A program made the translations under genes and the position numbers. This document shows, one piece after another, positions 18,067 to 27,769 of a stretch of 64,000 bases of DNA. The stretch is from contig NZ_JAUSXQ010000001.1 in the NCBI RefSeq assembly GCF_030816115.1, positions 2,666,001 to 2,730,000 on the forward strand. Direction: 5' to 3'. The notes under the pieces were generated by a model that made no database searches, was not told where the DNA came from, and saw nothing but the letters and a program-made list of their open reading frames with translations. Source of the stretch: Chryseobacterium sp. W4I1 (GTDB lineage Bacteria; Bacteroidota; Bacteroidia; Flavobacteriales; Weeksellaceae). Each line of letters begins with the position of its first letter. The first letter of the stretch is position 1.

Positions 18067-18711
18067 TTAAATCGTCCACTGATCATTGACAACAGCAATC
18101 AGATACTGTTTCCCCTGAAACTCCTCAAAAACAAAACGGATGGTCTTCCAATCCATTTCGCTGGACTTTTCAGCACCTTTGCTATAGTTCTCGGTGAAAT
18201 CTTTCCCAGGATATATTTTATTCAAATTATTAAGTGAATTTCCGGCAGCCTGGAATTTGTTTAATGAATATTGAGCTGTTGTAAAATCTTTGGAGAAAAC
18301 CCATTTTGTAAGATAATCATTGATCGTTGCTTTGTAGGGATCACCGGAACCGTCCATAGCTCCCCAGGTAAATAAAGTCTTTGTCGGTTGGAATTTATCG
18401 AAATCTTCTTTGGAGAAATGTCTGTCCTCTTTTGGATCAACAAATCCATACATTGAGAAACTGATTCCTTTTTCAGGATGAATAAATGATGCAAATGTTT
18501 TATAATCCTTATTTTTCAAAGCCTGAAGAATTTCATCATTAGCTTTCTTTACAGCTGCTTCATCAGTTTTTTTCTTTTGTGCTGTAGCTTCAATATTTTT
18601 TTCCTTTGCCTGAGCCATTGAATCGATTACATTCGGAACAGGTTTTTCAGGATTTTTTTTACAGGCCGTTAACAGGGTTAATACTAATATTGGAATAATG
18701 ATCTTTTTCAT
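18067..18711 (-). CDS. hypothetical lipoprotein
   Basis: This 214-residue lipoprotein starts at the ATG at 18711, where its signal begins (MKKIIIPILVLTLLTACKK, lipobox LTAC). A Lys/Ala-rich segment (about residues 30-60) may form a helix, then a globular domain follows (LQALKNKDYKTFASFIHPEKG onwards) that resembles the NTF2-like or nuclear-transport fold in pattern only. It is a single gene bounded by repeats on one side and divergent from the YpdA gene on the other. The function is unknown. Confidence 0.72.
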   Translation of the reverse strand: MKKIIIPILVLTLLTACKKNPEKPVPNVIDSMAQAKEKNIEATAQKKKTDEAAVKKANDEILQALKNKDYKTFASFIHPEKGISFSMYGFVDPKEDRHFSKEDFDKFQPTKTLFTWGAMDGSGDPYKATINDYLTKWVFSKDFTTAQYSLNKFQAAGNSLNNLNKIYPGKDFTENYSKGAEKSSEMDWKTIRFVFEEFQGKQYLIAVVNDQWTI

Positions 18712-18811
18712 TTTAAATTTTATATCAAAAAGCACCAAAACTAATGCCAGGACCATAGTTCCGATAGATAAGTTCTGTTGCTAATTTTTCACCTAATATA
18801 ACCGTTTTCAG

Positions 18812-18819
18812 TACATTTG
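18812..18819 (+). promoter_or_regulatory. Bacteroidota -7 box (TACATTTG), possible leaderless start
   Basis: TACATTTG matches TAnnTTTG exactly and ends only five bases before the ATG at 18824, so the transcript may begin at or next to the start codon. No clear -33 TTG is visible. Confidence 0.55.
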
Positions 18820-18823
18820 TGTT

Positions 18824-19792
18824 ATGGAAATTTTAGACATCCTCATTATCGGAGGCGGGCCCATTGGTCTGAACTGTGCTCTTGAAGCTCAGAAAAACAA
18901 TCTGACTTACCTGATCATAGAAAAAGGAACCATCGTCAATTCCTTATACAACTATCCTTTATATATGCGCTTTTTTTCAACAGCAGAAAAACTGGAGATT
19001 GCGTGTATTCCATTTATTTCTCCCGCTCCAAAACCAGGCAGACAGGAAGCTCTTGAATATTATCAGGGAATTACAAGACAAAGAGGATTACATATCCATC
19101 TGTACGAAAAGGTTCTGAAAGTTTCCAAAATTGGGGATATCTTCGAAATTGAAACTTCAAAAACAGCTTATAAAGCAAAAAATGTCATCATTTCCACTGG
19201 TTTTTATGATATTCCGAATATGATGAATGTCCCCGGAGAAGATCTTCCAAAAGTGAAGCATTATTATACGGAACCTTACCCGTATGCCAAACAGAAAATG
19301 ATTGTTGTGGGATCAAGCAATTCTGCCGTAGACGCTGCTCTGGAAACGTATAGAAAAGGGGCTGACGTAACGATGATTATCCGCCATTCTGAAATTTCAA
19401 AAAACGTAAAATATTGGGTAAAACCGGATATAGAAAACAGAATTGCAGAAGGAAGTATTAAGGCTTATTTTAATTCAGAAATAGTAGAAATTACCAATCA
19501 TAGTGTTATTTTTAAAGATGAAAATGGAAAGGTCAACGAAATTGAAAACGATTTTGTTCTGGCACTTACCGGCTATCTCCCCGATTTCGATTTTTTAAGA
19601 AACTCAGGAATAGAATTACAGGGCGACTGTCTGAATCCGTTTTATCATCCCGAAACTATGGAGACCAATGTCCCGAATTTATATCTGGCGGGTGTTGTTT
19701 GTGGAGGAAAAGATACACATCTCTGGTTTATAGAAAATTCAAGGATTCATGCCGAGATGATTGTGAAGAGTATAGTTACAGGAAGGAAATAG
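18824..19792 (+). CDS. ypdA: YpdA-type putative bacillithiol disulfide reductase
   Basis: This 322-residue flavoprotein has an N-terminal FAD motif GGGPIGLNCALEAQK (residues 10-24), a central NADPH motif VGSSNSAVDAALET, and a C-terminal second FAD segment NLYLAGVVCGG. It lacks the CxxC pair of thioredoxin reductases. This matches YpdA (Bdr), which reduces oxidised bacillithiol with NADPH. No other bacillithiol gene is in the window, so the substrate is inferred from the family. It stands alone between intergenic regions. Confidence 0.85.
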   Translation: MEILDILIIGGGPIGLNCALEAQKNNLTYLIIEKGTIVNSLYNYPLYMRFFSTAEKLEIACIPFISPAPKPGRQEALEYYQGITRQRGLHIHLYEKVLKVSKIGDIFEIETSKTAYKAKNVIISTGFYDIPNMMNVPGEDLPKVKHYYTEPYPYAKQKMIVVGSSNSAVDAALETYRKGADVTMIIRHSEISKNVKYWVKPDIENRIAEGSIKAYFNSEIVEITNHSVIFKDENGKVNEIENDFVLALTGYLPDFDFLRNSGIELQGDCLNPFYHPETMETNVPNLYLAGVVCGGKDTHLWFIENSRIHAEMIVKSIVTGRK

Positions 19793-20090
19793 AGGCGGCT
19801 GGATTTAGATATCAGACATCAGATGTCAGATGTCAGATTTTTAAATCAAGAAGGTTTTTAGATTTAAAATAAACTTTTGTTTATAGCATAATTTACTCTA
19901 AACATTCTATCATATTACAAATTGCAGAATCGCAAAGATGCCATAAAATATACCTCATCATCTGTGCAAATCTGTGAAATCTGTGGTTAAAAAATCTGCA
20001 AAATCTACCAGAGCTAAAATATTAAATTTCGCATATCAGACTTGAGAATTTACACAATCTCAAAAATAAAAATCAGAGCCTCAAAAACAT
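19793..20090. other. intergenic repeat-rich region, no gene
   Basis: No gene is supported. It includes a run of CAGATGTCAGA-type units around 19815-19840 that contains the palindrome GACATCAGATGTC, and a copy of the CATCTGTGCAAATCTGTG repeat at 19959-19989. Confidence 0.65.
19959..19989. repeat. CATCTGTGCAAATCTGTG dispersed repeat, copy 1
   Basis: CATCTGTG, CAAATCTGTG and AAATCTGTGG units occur in tandem, ending GTGGTTA. A second copy lies inverted at 63941-63977. Confidence 0.75.
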
Positions 20091-21329
20091 CTAGCTTCTA
20101 ATCCCAGCTTCTAATTTCTTTTTCTTAAGCATCCATGGAATCACAAAATAGAACCCAAGTGCAATACCTACTGACAATACACCTGTTCCTATCCATAGTG
20201 TATTAAAACCAAGCTTATCAGCCGTCATTGTTCCAACGTAAGGTGTTATAATAAAAGCTAAGGCTACTGAAATCCCATTCAGCCCCATATAAGCACCTTT
20301 ATTATTTTCCCCCGAACGGAGCGCCGTAATAGTTGATATGAAAGGAAGTGTCCAGATCTCACCGATACAAAGCAGTGTCATGGAAACTATAAGGGTGAGG
20401 ATAGAATAATCAAAAACCAGCATTACGTAGGAAATACCACATAATACAGTTCCTAAAAGAAGGGTAAAGGCTAGACTGAAATATTTTTCGGCGATCTGTA
20501 CAAAGCCCATTTCCAGCAGAACGATCAGAAAACCGCTGTAACCCAGAATATAACCAATATTCTGTTGACTTAAATGGGCTGTATCTTTATAGAAAATAGT
20601 CAGAGTACTGAATAACTGAAAAAAACAGATGGCGAACAGCATACAGAAAAAACTATAAATCAGGAACTTTCCATCCCTATATGGAGAGTTTGCTTTTTTA
20701 ACGGCAGCAGCTTCTTTTACTTTTTTAGGTTTCTTTGAAGCCAGTTTATTTCTTTTCCCGAAAAACCGGATATACATTAACCCAGCCAACAGAGCAGCCA
20801 GGGCATTACTGAAGAATAAAAATTCGTAAGATATGGCTGATAAAATTCCGCCTAATGCAGGACCAATGGAAAACCCTAAGTTTACGGCCATCCGGTTAAG
20901 GGAGAAAGCTCTGGTGATATTTTCAGGTTTAGCATATTTAGTGATCGCTACAGAGTTGGCAGGACGGAAAGTTTCACTCACGATACTCTGGATCAGAATA
21001 ATGGCCGCCAGTCCAACTTCTGTTTTAAAAAGCGGTATCAGACAGAACAACGGAACACTTAGAAGCAGGCTCAGGCTCTGAACCCGGTATTCTCCAATTT
21101 TATCCGTGATTAATCCTCCCAGCCAAGAGCCCAATACGGAACCTATCCCAAAAAAGCTCAGAATAATACCTGAATTTTCTATACTGAAATGCAGATGAGC
21201 AGTCATGTATACTCCCAAAAACGGAAGTACCATAGATCCGGCACGATTGATAAGCATGACCAGCGCCAACATCCAGCTTTCTTCAGAGAGTCCTTTGAAA
21301 GAACTCGTGTATACGCTAATTAATTTCAC
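20091..21329 (-). CDS. MFS transporter
   Basis: This 412-residue major facilitator protein has about 12 membrane segments with the usual central cytoplasmic loop (KRNKLASKKPKKVKE) between halves. The loop GSWLGGLITDKIGEYRVQ resembles the MFS motif between helices 2 and 3. I chose the GTG at 21329 (protein MKLISVYTSSFKGLS) because a promoter-like TAATTTTG at 21365-21372 lies inside the longer TTG-start version. It is divergent from an AraC regulator. It probably exports a small molecule, but the substrate is unknown. Confidence 0.85.
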   Translation of the reverse strand: MKLISVYTSSFKGLSEESWMLALVMLINRAGSMVLPFLGVYMTAHLHFSIENSGIILSFFGIGSVLGSWLGGLITDKIGEYRVQSLSLLLSVPLFCLIPLFKTEVGLAAIILIQSIVSETFRPANSVAITKYAKPENITRAFSLNRMAVNLGFSIGPALGGILSAISYEFLFFSNALAALLAGLMYIRFFGKRNKLASKKPKKVKEAAAVKKANSPYRDGKFLIYSFFCMLFAICFFQLFSTLTIFYKDTAHLSQQNIGYILGYSGFLIVLLEMGFVQIAEKYFSLAFTLLLGTVLCGISYVMLVFDYSILTLIVSMTLLCIGEIWTLPFISTITALRSGENNKGAYMGLNGISVALAFIITPYVGTMTADKLGFNTLWIGTGVLSVGIALGFYFVIPWMLKKKKLEAGIRS

Positions 21330-21364
21330 AATATTATTTTTAGGGGAGAAAATTGAGTGAGGTG

Positions 21365-21372
21365 CAAAATTA
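21365..21372 (-). promoter_or_regulatory. Bacteroidota -7 box for MFS gene
   Basis: On the minus strand the bases read TAATTTTG, matching TAnnTTTG, 36 bases before the proposed GTG start at 21329. Confidence 0.5.
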
Positions 21373-21572
21373 CGCAAATTGGCATAGAGTACCCTTCAAA
21401 AGGCATTTTTTTTATCAGTCAAATCAATAAAAGTAAAATATACAAGTTTAACTTGAATCAATAAATATTTAACTGCCATCCTATAATCAACTTTTATAAT
21501 TTTCGTAAATTGCAGTAGTAAAGGGATTTTTTCGATTTAAAATTCTAAAGTAAAATTTATCCGAATCAATAC

Positions 21573-22457
21573 ATGCAGATGATAACCTACGAGAATTTAC
21601 ATGATACGCTGTCGTTTTACAGTATTGACTGCCGGCAATCTTATTACATCTCCTCCGGAAATCCTATTTTTGATTTTCCCGAGACACCGTTCCGAATGGA
21701 TTATTATGCTTTGTGTATCTGTACAGCGGGAGAAATAAACATTGAGATTGACAAGCAAAAATACCATATAAATGCTCACTGTTTTCTTATTGCTGCTCCC
21801 TCTACCATTGTAAAGTTTCTGGAGACCAGTGAAGATTTTAAAATGAAATTGTTGTTTTTCGATAAAAATTTTCTGATCAAAAATATTTCCGATCCTTTTA
21901 TTATTGAAAAGATGAATCTGTTTTCTAGCGGATCTTACAATATTGTCAGGACCAATGAGAAAAACTCGGTGCTATTACAGAACCTTCTGGATTATCTGAA
22001 GAAAAAATCCAGAAAGCAGGGAAAATTCACCGAAGAAATCGTTCGTACTATTATTTTTAATCTGCTGCTGGAAACAGCGGATATTATAGAACAGGAAAAC
22101 AGCAGTGCTTTTGAAAAAGAGGAAGGTAAAAAAGATATTTACCTGAAATTCAGCAGCCTGATCCGTGATAACATCAGAAAGGACAGAACGGTACAGTTCT
22201 ATGCCGACCAGCTTTTCGTCTCCAATAAATATCTTATTGAGGTCATTAAAAAAGCATGTGGTAAAACACCTCATCAAGTCATTGATGAAACATTGCTGAA
22301 AGAAGCCTATATGCTACTTGGAAATCCCGATATTACGATTTCTGAGATTGCTTTTGAACTGCAGTTTAATTCCGCTTCCGCTTTCGGAAGGTTTTTCAAG
22401 AAACAGACCTCCCTCTCCCCTTCCGAATACAGAAGCAGGGAAAACATCCTGTCATAA
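21573..22457 (+). CDS. AraC-family regulator
   Basis: This 294-residue protein has an N-terminal cupin-like ligand domain (about residues 1-160) and a C-terminal AraC double helix-turn-helix (about 195-290) ending with the family signature FNSASAFGRFFKKQTSLSPSEYR. It is divergent from the MFS gene and 88 bases upstream of the oleate hydratase gene, so it may control either or both. The effector is unknown; a fatty acid would fit the neighbour, but nothing in the sequence shows this. Confidence 0.88.
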   Translation: MQMITYENLHDTLSFYSIDCRQSYYISSGNPIFDFPETPFRMDYYALCICTAGEINIEIDKQKYHINAHCFLIAAPSTIVKFLETSEDFKMKLLFFDKNFLIKNISDPFIIEKMNLFSSGSYNIVRTNEKNSVLLQNLLDYLKKKSRKQGKFTEEIVRTIIFNLLLETADIIEQENSSAFEKEEGKKDIYLKFSSLIRDNIRKDRTVQFYADQLFVSNKYLIEVIKKACGKTPHQVIDETLLKEAYMLLGNPDITISEIAFELQFNSASAFGRFFKKQTSLSPSEYRSRENILS

Positions 22458-22545
22458 GAATTTGGGGACAGTAATTCTGACATTCGGGATATGACCTTCG
22501 CTGTGAATAGAGGTACCTTTATATTGTTAATTAAAACAATACAAA

Positions 22546-24486
22546 ATGAGTATAATCAATTCAAAATTCGACAAAGTTTTAAATGCTTCAGAACAATTCG
22601 GAAAAGTAAACCACGAGCCGGATTCCAGTAAAGAAGTTCAGATTAACACTCCTGAAAAGACGATGCCTTTTTCAGATCAAATCGGAAATTACCAGCGTAA
22701 TATAGGAATTCCTTTAAAATCCTACGAAAACACAAAAATATATATTGTAGGAAGTGGTATTGCAGGAATGTCTGCAGCCTATTATTTCATCCGTGACGGC
22801 CGTGTTCCGGGGAAAAATATTATTTTCCTTGATCAGCTTAATGTAGAAGGCGGTTCATTGGACGGCGCCGGAAATGCAAAGGACGGATACATCATCCGTG
22901 GCGGAAGGGAAATGGATATGACTTATGAAAATCTTTGGGATATGTTCCAGGACATTCCTGCTCTTGAGCTTCCTGCACCCTATAGTGTATTGGACGAGTA
23001 CCGTCTGATTAATGATAATGACCCCAATTATTCTAAAGCAAGGCTAATCCACAATCAGGGACAGATCCAGGATTTCAGTAAATTCGGACTTGAGAAAAAA
23101 GATCAGCTGGCTATTGTGAAACTTTTACTGAAGAAAAAAGAGGAACTTGATGATCTGACAATTGAAGATTATTTTACGGAATCTTTCCTTAACAGTAATT
23201 TCTGGTTCTTCTGGCGTTCTATGTTCGCTTTTGAAAACTGGCACAGCTTACTTGAACTGAAACTGTACATGCACAAATTCCTTCATGCTATTGATGGAAT
23301 GAAAGATTTCTCATGCCTGGTATTCCCAAAATACAACCAATATGATACGTATGTGACTCCTTTAAAAAATTTCCTTGTTGAAAAAGGAGTACAGATCCAG
23401 TTTAATACTCTGGTGAAAGACCTGGATATACACATCAATACGGAAGGAAAAACAGTGGAAGGAATCATCACGGAACAGGATGGTAAAGAAGTAAAAATTC
23501 CTGTCGGAGAAGAAGACTATGTGATTGTTACGACAGGATCTATGACCGAAAGCACATGCTATGGCGATAATAATACAGCTCCTGAAATCACGATAGACAA
23601 TACCAGTGCAGGACAAGGTGAAGGCTGGAAGCTATGGAAAAATCTGGCTGCCAAATCAGAAGTCTTCGGGAAACCGGAAAAATTCTGCAGCAATATTGAA
23701 AAATCTTCCTGGGAATCTGCCACACTGACATGCCGACCTTCTGCATTTACGGAGAAATTAAAAGAACTATGCGTCAATGATCCGTATTCAGGAAGAACAG
23801 CTACCGGAGGGATTATTACAATCACAGATTCCAACTGGGTAATGAGTTTCACTTGTAACAGGCAGCCGCACTTCCCTACCCAGCCAGATGATATCCTGGT
23901 GGTTTGGGTCTATTCTCTTCTGATGGACAAAGAAGGAAACTATATCAAGAAAACAATGCCGGAATGTACCGGAAATGAGATCCTTGCAGAATTGTGTTAT
24001 CACCTGGGAATGACTGATCAGCTGGATAATGTAATAGAAAACACAATTGTCCGTATTTCATATATGCCGTACATCACTTCTATGTTTATGCCGAGAGCTC
24101 ACGGTGACCGTCCGAGAGTAGTTCCTGAAGGATGTAAAAATTTAGGATTGGTAGGACAGTTTGTAGAAACCAATAATGACGTGGTATTTACTATGGAAAG
24201 CTCTGTAAGAACGGCAAGGATTGCGGTTTACAGTCTTCTTAACCTCAACAAACAGGTTCCTGATATTAATCCGCTGCAATACGACATCCGACATTTATTA
24301 AAAGCAACACAGGCGCTGAACGATTACAAACCGTTCTTAGGCGAAGGTATTCTAAGAAAAGTATTAAAAGGAAGCTATTTTGAACATATTCTGGTAAACC
24401 GTCCGGAAGAAAAAGAGGAACATGAATCTTTCTTTATGGAACAGGTCGGAAAATTCCAGGACTGGATCAAAGGAGTAAAAGGATAG
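22546..24486 (+). CDS. ohyA: oleate hydratase
   Basis: This 646-residue FAD enzyme hydrates the cis-9 double bond of oleic acid to 10-hydroxystearic acid. The FAD motif [17 protein letters not shown] begins at residue 69, [14 protein letters not shown] spans 118-131, and the key residues E122 and Y241 of the Elizabethkingia enzyme fall at the same positions here. Length and sequence match that protein closely from memory, so the call is firm. It may detoxify host or environmental unsaturated fatty acids. It follows the AraC gene and ends before a strong bidirectional terminator. Confidence 0.96.
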   Translation: MSIINSKFDKVLNASEQFGKVNHEPDSSKEVQINTPEKTMPFSDQIGNYQRNIGIPLKSYENTKIYIVGSGIAGMSAAYYFIRDGRVPGKNIIFLDQLNVEGGSLDGAGNAKDGYIIRGGREMDMTYENLWDMFQDIPALELPAPYSVLDEYRLINDNDPNYSKARLIHNQGQIQDFSKFGLEKKDQLAIVKLLLKKKEELDDLTIEDYFTESFLNSNFWFFWRSMFAFENWHSLLELKLYMHKFLHAIDGMKDFSCLVFPKYNQYDTYVTPLKNFLVEKGVQIQFNTLVKDLDIHINTEGKTVEGIITEQDGKEVKIPVGEEDYVIVTTGSMTESTCYGDNNTAPEITIDNTSAGQGEGWKLWKNLAAKSEVFGKPEKFCSNIEKSSWESATLTCRPSAFTEKLKELCVNDPYSGRTATGGIITITDSNWVMSFTCNRQPHFPTQPDDILVVWVYSLLMDKEGNYIKKTMPECTGNEILAELCYHLGMTDQLDNVIENTIVRISYMPYITSMFMPRAHGDRPRVVPEGCKNLGLVGQFVETNNDVVFTMESSVRTARIAVYSLLNLNKQVPDINPLQYDIRHLLKATQALNDYKPFLGEGILRKVLKGSYFEHILVNRPEEKEEHESFFMEQVGKFQDWIKGVKG

Positions 24487-24570
24487 CATTAAAAAGACTG
24501 GAAGATGAAGAAGGAAGTTACTATTTTAAATAGTTTATTCCATAATGAAGCAGTCTTAAACAGCTAACAA

Positions 24571-24600
24571 AAAAGCAGGACTTTTTCAAGTCCTGCTTTT
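24571..24600. terminator. bidirectional terminator, ohyA/glnS
   Basis: Arms AAAAGCAGGACTT (24571-24583) and AAGTCCTGCTTTT (24588-24600) are perfect with a four-base loop, flanked by A- and T-rich runs, serving the convergent ohyA and glnS genes. Confidence 0.9.
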
Positions 24601-24617
24601 ATATTATCGTTGTAAGA

Positions 24618-26291
24618 TTATTCAGGTTTGAAAGAATCTTTTAACGTTACTGTACGGTTAAATACCAATGTTTCGTCCGTAGAATCCTGGTCTTTTGTAA
24701 AGTACCCGATTCTTTGGAACTGAAGCGGCTCTCCTACCGCCACATCTTTCAGGCTTGGCTCAGCAAATCCTTTGATTGTAGTTACCGATTCAGGGTTAAT
24801 GAAGTTTAGGAAATCTACATCTTTCTCTGCATCCGGCTGTTCAACAGTAAAGAGTTTATCATAAATTCTTACATCTACCGGGATCGCATGAGTAGCAGAT
24901 ACCCAGTGAAGCGTACCTTTTACTTTTCTTAAACTTTCTTCCGTTCCGCTTCCTGATTTACTCTTTTCATCATAAGTGGCATAAATTGTAGTGATCTCGC
25001 CGTTTTCATCCTTCTCTACCCTTTCTGCTTTGATGATGTAAGCTGATTTTAAACGAACTTCCCCGCCTAGTTTCAGTCTGAAGAATTTATTATTAGCTTC
25101 TTCTTTAAAGTCTTCTTTTTCGATATATAGCTCTCTTGAGAAAGGAACTTCTCTTGTCCCCGCATTTTCCTGTTCAGGATTATTTTCAGTTTCAAGCCAT
25201 TCTTCTTTACCTTCAGGATAATTTTCAATCACCAGCTTTACCGGATCTACGACAGCCATCACACGTTTTGCAACCTTATTCAGGTCTTCACGTACACAGA
25301 AATCCAGCAATTGAATTTCGATCAGGTTTTCTCTTTTGGCAACACCTACTTTTTCAATGAAATTTTTAATAGATGCCGGTGTGAAACCTTTTCTTCTCAT
25401 TCCTGAGATCGTAGGCATTCTTGGATCATCCCAGCCTGTTACTACTTTTTCAGCAACAAGTCTTTGAAGTTTTCTCTTGGAAGTGATCATATAAGAGACA
25501 TTCATTCTTGCAAATTCTCTTTGCTTAGGCGCTACTTTAGATTCATCATAAACCTGCTCCAGATACCAGTTATAAAGTGGTCTGTGATTTTCAAATTCCA
25601 ATGAACATAATGAGTGCGAAACCTGCTCCAGATAATCAGATTCACCATGTGCCCAATCATACATCGGATAAATTTTCCATGCAGTACCCGTTCTGTGGTG
25701 AGGTCTTTTCAGGATTCTGTACATTACAGGATCACGCAAATTCATATTAGGTGAAGCCATATCAATCTGAGCACGAAGAGACATGGTGCCTTCTTCAAAC
25801 TCTCCGTTCTTCATTCTTTCAAAAAGATCAAGAGATTCTTCAACCGGACGGTTTCTGTATGGCGACTCAATTCCCGGTTCTGCAGGGTTCTTTCTCTGCT
25901 CTGTAATCACCTCAGATGACTGCTCATCTATATAAGCCTTTCCATCTTTGATCATCTGTACAGCCCAATCATAAAGCTGCTGGAAGTAGTCTGATGCATA
26001 CAGCTCTTTATCCCATTTAAAACCGAGCCATTCAACGTCTTTTTTAATAGAATCTACGAATTCCTGCTCTTCTTTTTCAGGGTTCGTATCGTCGAAACGA
26101 AGGTTTACGGGAGCGTTGTATTTTTCACCCAGTCCAAAGTTGATACAGATGGCTTTTGTATGACCAATATGCAAATATCCATTAGGTTCAGGGGGAAAAC
26201 GGAAACGGATCTGTTCTTTTGTAAGACCGTTTGCCAGATCATCTTCAATAATTTGCTCAATAAAATTGAGTGATTTTTTTTCTTCTTCCAT
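24618..26291 (-). CDS. glnS: glutaminyl-tRNA synthetase
   Basis: This 557-residue class I synthetase charges tRNA-Gln with glutamine. The HIGH motif appears as PPEPNGYLHIGHTKA near the N-terminus, and the KMSKS-like loop as MITSKRKL. The C-terminal half is the beta-barrel anticodon-binding domain. The ATG at 26291 (MEEEKKSLNFIEQ) is preferred to the longer track start because it matches the usual length of the family and sits behind a promoter box at 26330. Confidence 0.96.
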   Translation of the reverse strand: MEEEKKSLNFIEQIIEDDLANGLTKEQIRFRFPPEPNGYLHIGHTKAICINFGLGEKYNAPVNLRFDDTNPEKEEQEFVDSIKKDVEWLGFKWDKELYASDYFQQLYDWAVQMIKDGKAYIDEQSSEVITEQRKNPAEPGIESPYRNRPVEESLDLFERMKNGEFEEGTMSLRAQIDMASPNMNLRDPVMYRILKRPHHRTGTAWKIYPMYDWAHGESDYLEQVSHSLCSLEFENHRPLYNWYLEQVYDESKVAPKQREFARMNVSYMITSKRKLQRLVAEKVVTGWDDPRMPTISGMRRKGFTPASIKNFIEKVGVAKRENLIEIQLLDFCVREDLNKVAKRVMAVVDPVKLVIENYPEGKEEWLETENNPEQENAGTREVPFSRELYIEKEDFKEEANNKFFRLKLGGEVRLKSAYIIKAERVEKDENGEITTIYATYDEKSKSGSGTEESLRKVKGTLHWVSATHAIPVDVRIYDKLFTVEQPDAEKDVDFLNFINPESVTTIKGFAEPSLKDVAVGEPLQFQRIGYFTKDQDSTDETLVFNRTVTLKDSFKPE

Positions 26292-26329
26292 TATTAAATT
26301 AGCTTTTATTGTATGCAAAAAAAGTTTGA

Positions 26330-26337
26330 CAAAGTTA
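26330..26337 (-). promoter_or_regulatory. Bacteroidota -7 box for glnS
   Basis: The minus strand reads TAACTTTG, matching TAnnTTTG, about 39 bases upstream of the glnS ATG at 26291. No clear -33 TTG. Confidence 0.55.
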
Positions 26338-26447
26338 CGGAAAATTTAGGGCTTAAGGAAATGATAATTAAAGCCGAGCTGATGATAATTCAGTATTTTT
26401 AATTAATTTAGATAAAACTAAAAACCCGTTCACAAAATTTACCTACT

Positions 26448-27578
26448 ATGGCTGTTTATATCTTAAGCAATCGTAAAATTGTTCGTCATAAAGGCGAAAA
26501 AGAGGATTCATTCTCTAACGATGAATACTCTATTCCTAATTTCAGGATCGCAAAATGTGATTTTGACAGTTATAAAGAACCTACCGTAGCCGCTAAAAAG
26601 AAGAAAGACGATACCAACCGCAGTATTTTAAACTATAAATTATTTTCTGAACCGGAAAAACAGGGTTATCAGGATGTGCTGGATGTTCTTCAGAATGAAA
26701 AAGGTATTAAAGAGTCTACTTTAACAGCTAATAACCTTGGAGGAACCCAAAGGATGTTTTATGAGTTGTATAAGAATATGTCCTCTACAAAAGACCGAAG
26801 TGATGTTCTGATTTTTATCCATGGCTATGCGTATAATTTTGACGATGAATTAAAAGCCATTATTGACCTTAAAAAACTGTTTATTGATAATCCCGATTCC
26901 CCGATCGAACATATTTTATTTATAAGCTGGCCGGCTTCAAGCAGTCTTGTTCCACTAACTTATTTTGACGATAAGGCATCAAGCATCAATTCGGGATCTT
27001 CACTGATGCGGCTTTTTTATTTCTACACCCAGTTTTTAAAGGATATTTTTTCAAACCGGGATCTGGCTCCATGCAATCAAAGGATACATCTGATGGCTCA
27101 TTCGTTGGGAAACAGAGTCCTTCAAAGTATGCTTTACAGTCTTAAGAGGGAAAATATTTTGCGGGTTATAGATCAGGTACTTCTTCTAAATGCGGATGTC
27201 ACGTATAAAGTTTTTGAAGATTCCGAAGACTCATTCAATAAGCTTCCACTGCTGGCCAACCGGGTTTCGATCTATTTAAACAGAAAAGATACAGTGCTAG
27301 GAATTTCACAATTCACCAAGAATATCCTGACCCCAAGATTAGGCAAAAACGGACCCGCCGATCTTGAAAAATTCAAAGATATTGTTTCCGTGATCGACTG
27401 TACGTTTGTAGAAGATGATATTTTGAACAGTCTTAAATATGAAGTGGGAAACCATTGGGGTTATCTTTCCAGTTCGATGGTACAAAAAGATATTTTTCAG
27501 AATTTATACGGGATAGATAGAAATTTAATAACCAATAGGTTAAAAAATAGCGAAAATATTTTCACAATTAGCTTCTAA
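26448..27578 (+). CDS. alpha/beta hydrolase (DUF900-like)
   Basis: This 376-residue protein has no signal peptide. An oxyanion-type strand LIFIHGYAYNF and a nucleophile elbow AHSLG (in HLMAHSLGNRV) mark an alpha/beta hydrolase of the DUF900 kind. A C-terminal His (in VGNHWGYL) could complete the triad. The substrate is unknown. It precedes the gene-poor region that holds the sigma-54 site and small peptides; no functional tie to those is visible. Confidence 0.78.
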   Translation: MAVYILSNRKIVRHKGEKEDSFSNDEYSIPNFRIAKCDFDSYKEPTVAAKKKKDDTNRSILNYKLFSEPEKQGYQDVLDVLQNEKGIKESTLTANNLGGTQRMFYELYKNMSSTKDRSDVLIFIHGYAYNFDDELKAIIDLKKLFIDNPDSPIEHILFISWPASSSLVPLTYFDDKASSINSGSSLMRLFYFYTQFLKDIFSNRDLAPCNQRIHLMAHSLGNRVLQSMLYSLKRENILRVIDQVLLLNADVTYKVFEDSEDSFNKLPLLANRVSIYLNRKDTVLGISQFTKNILTPRLGKNGPADLEKFKDIVSVIDCTFVEDDILNSLKYEVGNHWGYLSSSMVQKDIFQNLYGIDRNLITNRLKNSENIFTISF

Positions 27579-27643
27579 AAGTTTTTTTTAATAAAAAAAC
27601 CGTAACATGAATTATATGTTAAACTTTAAACCAATGTTTAAGT

Positions 27644-27659
27644 TGGCATAAAGATTGCA
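27644..27659 (+). promoter_or_regulatory. sigma-54 (RpoN) promoter, -24/-12 elements
   Basis: TGGCATAAAGATTGCA matches the sigma-54 consensus TGGCAYRNNNNTTGCW at every defined position, with GG and GC ten bases apart as required. The predicted start of transcription is near 27670, on the plus strand, 22 bases before a 25-codon ORF. A match of this quality by chance is unlikely in a given intergenic region, but the activator and target are not known. Confidence 0.75.
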
Positions 27660-27691
27660 ATTTTCATTAAACAGAGAAATACAATTTTATC

Positions 27692-27769
27692 ATGAGAAGA
27701 ATTAAAAGCAAGTTTTCTTTATTATTAAATTATATTAAGGAAGCAATTTTTGTAAAAGACGTGATTTAA
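27692..27769 (+). CDS. possible 25-residue cationic/amphipathic peptide
   Basis: An ATG at 27692 opens a 25-codon ORF ending at TAA 27767-27769. The peptide begins MRRIKSKFSLLLNYI and ends IFVKDVI: a basic head followed by an alternating hydrophobic and charged helix. It sits 22 bases after the predicted sigma-54 start. That placement is the only support; there is no recognised family. It could be a regulatory leader peptide, a membrane-active peptide, or nothing. Confidence 0.35.
   Translation: MRRIKSKFSLLLNYIKEAIFVKDVI

Noticed and set aside
18025..18237. 70-codon plus-strand ORF
   Set aside because: It starts in the repeat at 18029 and runs over the lipoprotein gene on the other strand.
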